The notes under the pieces: model-generated
Told to the model about the DNA's origin: nothing
Databases searched by the model: none
Seen by the model: the letters and a program-made list of their open reading frames with translations, nothing else
Source: Leifsonia sp. ZF2019
GTDB taxonomy: Bacteria; Actinomycetota; Actinomycetes; Actinomycetales; Microbacteriaceae
NCBI RefSeq assembly: GCF_019924635.1
Contig: NZ_CP065037.1
Coordinates: forward strand, 310,001-374,000
DNA length: 64,000 bases
Direction: 5' to 3'
Shown here: positions 61,122 to 64,000 of the stretch, one piece after another
How positions within the stretch are numbered: position 1 is the first letter of the stretch
Layout of the letters: the number at the start of each line of letters is the position of its first letter
Translations under genes and position numbers: made by a program

Positions 61122-62806
61122 GCATCGTCGAGCGCGAGAGCGAAGACGTGGTGGACGAGCTGGACTGGCCCGCGACCCGGCTGAGCGTCCGCAACCTGCG
61201 GACGGGTTTCGTCGTCGACGGCACGTATCGCCCGATCGTGCGGGGGGTGAGCTTCGATCTCCTTCCTGGCCGCTGCGTGGCGATCGTCGGGGAATCGGGC
61301 TCGGGCAAGTCGGTCACCGCACGCTCCCTCGTCGGGCTCGCGGGCCGGGGCGCCGTCGTCGAGGCCGACGAGCTGACCATCCACCACGAGGATGTGCGGT
61401 CGTTCACCGCGAAGCAGTGGCGACGCATCCGGGGCAGTGATGTCGGGTTCGTGCTCCAGGACGCCCTGGTGTCCCTCGACCCGCTGCGCCCGGTCGGCCG
61501 CGAGATCGAGGAGGCGCTGCGACTGCACGGGTGGGGATCGCGACGCACGCGCCGCGAGCGCGTCCTGGAGCTGCTCGGCCGGGTCGGTGTGCCCTACCCC
61601 GAGGTGCGGGCGAAGCAGCGACCGGATCAGCTGTCCGGAGGTCTGCGACAGCGGGCGCTCATCGCCTCGGCCATCGCGCTCGACCCGGACATCGTGATCG
61701 CGGACGAGCCGACCACGGCTCTCGATGTCACGGTGCAGGCGCAGGTGCTCGCCCAGCTGGAGGAGATGAAGGCGCGCGGTGCGTCCATCATCCTGATCAG
61801 TCATGACCTCTCCGTCGTCGCGCGGCTCGCCGATCACCTCCTGGTGATGCGCGGAGGCGACGTGCTCGAGCAGGGTGCGGCGGCCGCAGTCCTGGGCGAC
61901 CCGCAGCACGAGTACACGCGTGCGCTGATCGCGGCGGTGCCGAGCGAAGCCACCCGCGGGCATGCGCTGACGCCGGGTGCCACGGCGTCGCCCGCGAAAC
62001 CGGCGCCGGGGGAGGTCGTCCTCGAGGCGACCGACCTCGTCAAGCGGTTCCACACCTCCGACGGCACCGTCACGACAGCGGTGGACCACGTCTCGTTCCA
62101 GCTGCGTGCCGGCGAGACCCTCGGCATCGTCGGCGAATCCGGCTCCGGCAAGAGCACGACGGCGCGCCTCGCGCTCGCCCTCGAACCCCTCGACGGCGGC
62201 CGCGTGCAGCTGCACGGCGAGCAGTGGGCGCCGCAGCCGGAGAAACGTCGCCGCCGCCTCCGTGGCCGCATCTCCGTCGTCTATCAGGACCCGCTCAGCT
62301 CGTTCGACCCGCGCTGGACGGTGGAGCGCATCCTGAACGACGCACTGCGCTCCGAGCGGTTCGACTCCGCGGACGGGAAGGCGGCGCGGGTGCGTGAGCT
62401 GCTCGCACAGGTCGGCCTCCCGGAGGCCGTCCTTCCCCGCTTCCCGCTGCGACTCTCCGGCGGCCAGCGTCAGCGCGTCGCCATCGCGCGCGCTCTCGCC
62501 CCGCGGCCGGATGTCATCGTCCTCGATGAAGCCGTGTCTGCGCTCGACGTCACGATCCAGGCGCAGATCCTCGACCTCCTCGCCGTGCTGCAGCGGGAGT
62601 CCGGCGTCGCGTACCTCTTCATCTCGCACGACCTCGGCGTCATCAGCCACATCAGCGACCGGGTGCTCGTGATGAAGGACGGAGCCGTCGTCGAAGAAGG
62701 CACGGCCACGGACGTCTTCGAGAACCCCACCCATCCGTACACGCAGGCCCTGATCGCGGCGATCCCCGAGTTCGACCCCGCCGTCGTCGCAACTCCCGCG
62801 AACTGA
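61118..62806 (+). CDS. Fused two-domain ABC ATPase (DppD-DppF type)
   Basis: 562 residues with two complete ATP-binding cassettes in one chain: Walker A GESGSGKS twice (about residues 59 and 338), signatures LSGGLRQR and LSGGQRQR, and Walker Bs IVIADEPTT and VIVLDEAVS. It replaces the separate DppD and DppF subunits and powers the two permeases. It overlaps the DppC gene and precedes the monooxygenase by 13 bp. Confidence 0.93.
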   Translation: MSIVERESEDVVDELDWPATRLSVRNLRTGFVVDGTYRPIVRGVSFDLLPGRCVAIVGESGSGKSVTARSLVGLAGRGAVVEADELTIHHEDVRSFTAKQWRRIRGSDVGFVLQDALVSLDPLRPVGREIEEALRLHGWGSRRTRRERVLELLGRVGVPYPEVRAKQRPDQLSGGLRQRALIASAIALDPDIVIADEPTTALDVTVQAQVLAQLEEMKARGASIILISHDLSVVARLADHLLVMRGGDVLEQGAAAAVLGDPQHEYTRALIAAVPSEATRGHALTPGATASPAKPAPGEVVLEATDLVKRFHTSDGTVTTAVDHVSFQLRAGETLGIVGESGSGKSTTARLALALEPLDGGRVQLHGEQWAPQPEKRRRRLRGRISVVYQDPLSSFDPRWTVERILNDALRSERFDSADGKAARVRELLAQVGLPEAVLPRFPLRLSGGQRQRVAIARALAPRPDVIVLDEAVSALDVTIQAQILDLLAVLQRESGVAYLFISHDLGVISHISDRVLVMKDGAVVEEGTATDVFENPTHPYTQALIAAIPEFDPAVVATPAN

Positions 62807-62819
62807 GAACAGGAACGAC

Positions 62820-64000
62820 ATGCCCCGCCCCCTCCGCTTCAACGCCTTCGTGATGCACACCAACTCGCACATCCACCACGGGCAGTGGCGGCGCCCCGAC
62901 GCCGGCCAAGTGGACTTCGAGGACATCGCGCTGTGGATCGACCTCGCCAAGCTGCTGGAGGCGGCCAAGTTCGACGCGATCTTCCTCGCCGACGTCAGCG
63001 GGGTCTACGGCGACGCGGATGCCGACTTCGACGTCTACATCCGGGAGGGTCTGCAGATCCCCAGCCATGACCCGCTCACCCTGGTCGCGGCGATCGCGAC
63101 GCACACCGAGCACCTGGGTCTCGCGCTCACCTCGAACGTGGTCCAGAACCACCCCTTCAACTTCGCCCGGCAGATCTCGACCCTGGACCACATCTCCAAG
63201 GGACGGGTGGCGTGGAACATCGTCACCGGCACCCAGGACAACGGGGCCCGCAACTTCGGCCTGCCCCGTCTCGTCGACCACGCCGAGCGATACGCCTGGG
63301 CCGAGGAGTACGTCGATGTCACCTACAAGCTGTGGGAAGGTTCCTGGGACGACGGCGCCCTGGTGAAGGACCGCGAACGCGGGATCTACTCGGACGCTTC
63401 CAAGATCCACACCATCGACCATGTCGGCGAGCGGTACGCCGTGCAGGGACCGCACCTGCCGTCGCCGTCGCCGCAGCGCACCCCCGTCCTCTACCAGGCC
63501 GGCTCGTCGGGCTCCGGGCGCGCCTTCGCGGCCCGCAACGCCGAGGCGACGTTCATCATCGCTCCGTCGCCGGCCCTGGCGCGGGAGCAGATCGCGGAGA
63601 CGCGTCGACTCGCTGTCGAGGCCGGCCGGCGCGCCGACGACATCACCTTCTATCAAGGGCTCAGCTTCGTGATCGGCGACACGGAGGAGGAGGCCCGCGA
63701 CAAGGCGGCCGAGTACGAGAAGTACGTGAGCATCGACGGCTACCTCGCGCACAGTGCGCTGGTCGACGCGGAGGGGCGCGCGTACGACCCCGACACCCCC
63801 CTCAGCGAGGTCCGGACGGACACCATGCGCGGGTTCAGCGAGTGGGTCCGCAAGGCGGTCACCGACCGTGAACCCACCATCAGGGATGTCGCCCTGGTGA
63901 TCTCCCGCCAGACCCGCGTCGTCGGCACCCCCGAGCAGATCGCCGACGTGCTCGTCGAGTGGCAGGACGCCGGGGTGGACGGCATCAACGTCATCAACTG
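62820..64000 (+). CDS. FMN-dependent LLM monooxygenase (NtaA/SnaA/DszA family), 3' end outside window
   Basis: The visible 393 residues start at ATG 62820 with AGGA six bases upstream. Motifs of this luciferase-like family are clear: FDAIFLADVSGVYG, LDHISKGRVAWNIVTG, HAERYAWAEEYVDVTYKLWEGSW and QAGSSGSGRAFAARNAEATF. These enzymes use FMNH2 from a partner reductase to attack sulfonates, sulfones, chelators or other substrates. Joined to an importer operon, it would act on the imported compound. The exact substrate is unknown. Confidence 0.9.
   Translation, partial: MPRPLRFNAFVMHTNSHIHHGQWRRPDAGQVDFEDIALWIDLAKLLEAAKFDAIFLADVSGVYGDADADFDVYIREGLQIPSHDPLTLVAAIATHTEHLGLALTSNVVQNHPFNFARQISTLDHISKGRVAWNIVTGTQDNGARNFGLPRLVDHAERYAWAEEYVDVTYKLWEGSWDDGALVKDRERGIYSDASKIHTIDHVGERYAVQGPHLPSPSPQRTPVLYQAGSSGSGRAFAARNAEATFIIAPSPALAREQIAETRRLAVEAGRRADDITFYQGLSFVIGDTEEEARDKAAEYEKYVSIDGYLAHSALVDAEGRAYDPDTPLSEVRTDTMRGFSEWVRKAVTDREPTIRDVALVISRQTRVVGTPEQIADVLVEWQDAGVDGINVIN

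Overview
The window is high-GC, densely packed DNA with ATGA/GTGA start-stop overlaps, purine-rich ribosome sites and many GTG starts. Together with LAxTG wall anchoring, CUT1 sugar transporters and several sugar-responsive LacI/ROK repressors, this points to an actinobacterium, probably Microbacteriaceae (Leifsonia-like; the family level is inference). Most of the window is a string of self-contained carbohydrate-use loci, interrupted by one lower-GC, IS-rich island next to a tRNA-Ser gene.

Layout: 1-1667, the end of a sugar ABC transporter operon. 1720-4595, a small conserved protein and an ABC-2-type exporter pair. 4718-16138, a mucin-type O-glycan locus: a giant secreted GH101 endo-alpha-N-acetylgalactosaminidase with a LAxTG anchor, a LacI repressor, a binding protein, two permeases and a cytoplasmic GH35 beta-galactosidase. 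A similar pseudo-palindrome lies in front of both the GH101 and the binding-protein gene. 16260-18497, three housekeeping or unknown genes. 18568-18659, tRNA-Ser(GCU).

Island, about 18.7-33.5 kb: a Doc/Fic-domain protein with extra domains, an IS3 remnant, three 970-bp copies of one IS5-family element and one IS481-family element split by the third copy. Copies 1 and 2 of the IS5 element lie in the same orientation around an 8.6-kb cargo: an Mrr-like nuclease/STAND NTPase, a SIR2-like protein and a 1398-residue protein ending in a PD-(D/E)XK-like motif. This looks like a defence cargo in a composite-transposon arrangement and is the best candidate for an undescribed system.

33.9-47.5 kb is a dextran / (cyclo)isomaltooligosaccharide locus: secreted GH15 and GH66-CBM35 enzymes, a ROK repressor, a binding protein and two permeases, then a cytoplasmic GH66 and a GH13 alpha-glucosidase in one overlapping operon. 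Three similar operator-like sites overlap the -35 boxes of the GH15, GH66 and ROK genes.

47.6-57.4 kb is a fructan/sucrose locus: a PfkB sugar kinase, a complete tatA-tatB-tatC operon, two cytoplasmic GH32 enzymes, a LacI repressor, a binding protein and two permeases. The binding protein carries a twin-arginine signal ending in a lipobox. AATACGTATT-type operators occur in front of the repressor, binding-protein, tatA and kinase genes, so the Tat translocase appears to be a dedicated, co-regulated export machine for the locus. 57.6-64.0 kb is a peptide/nickel-type ABC transporter followed by a flavin monooxygenase of the NtaA/SnaA/DszA family, cut off by the window end; it is probably for an organosulfur or related compound.

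None of the three sugar transporters has its own ATPase gene here, which fits use of a shared MsiK-type ATPase encoded elsewhere.
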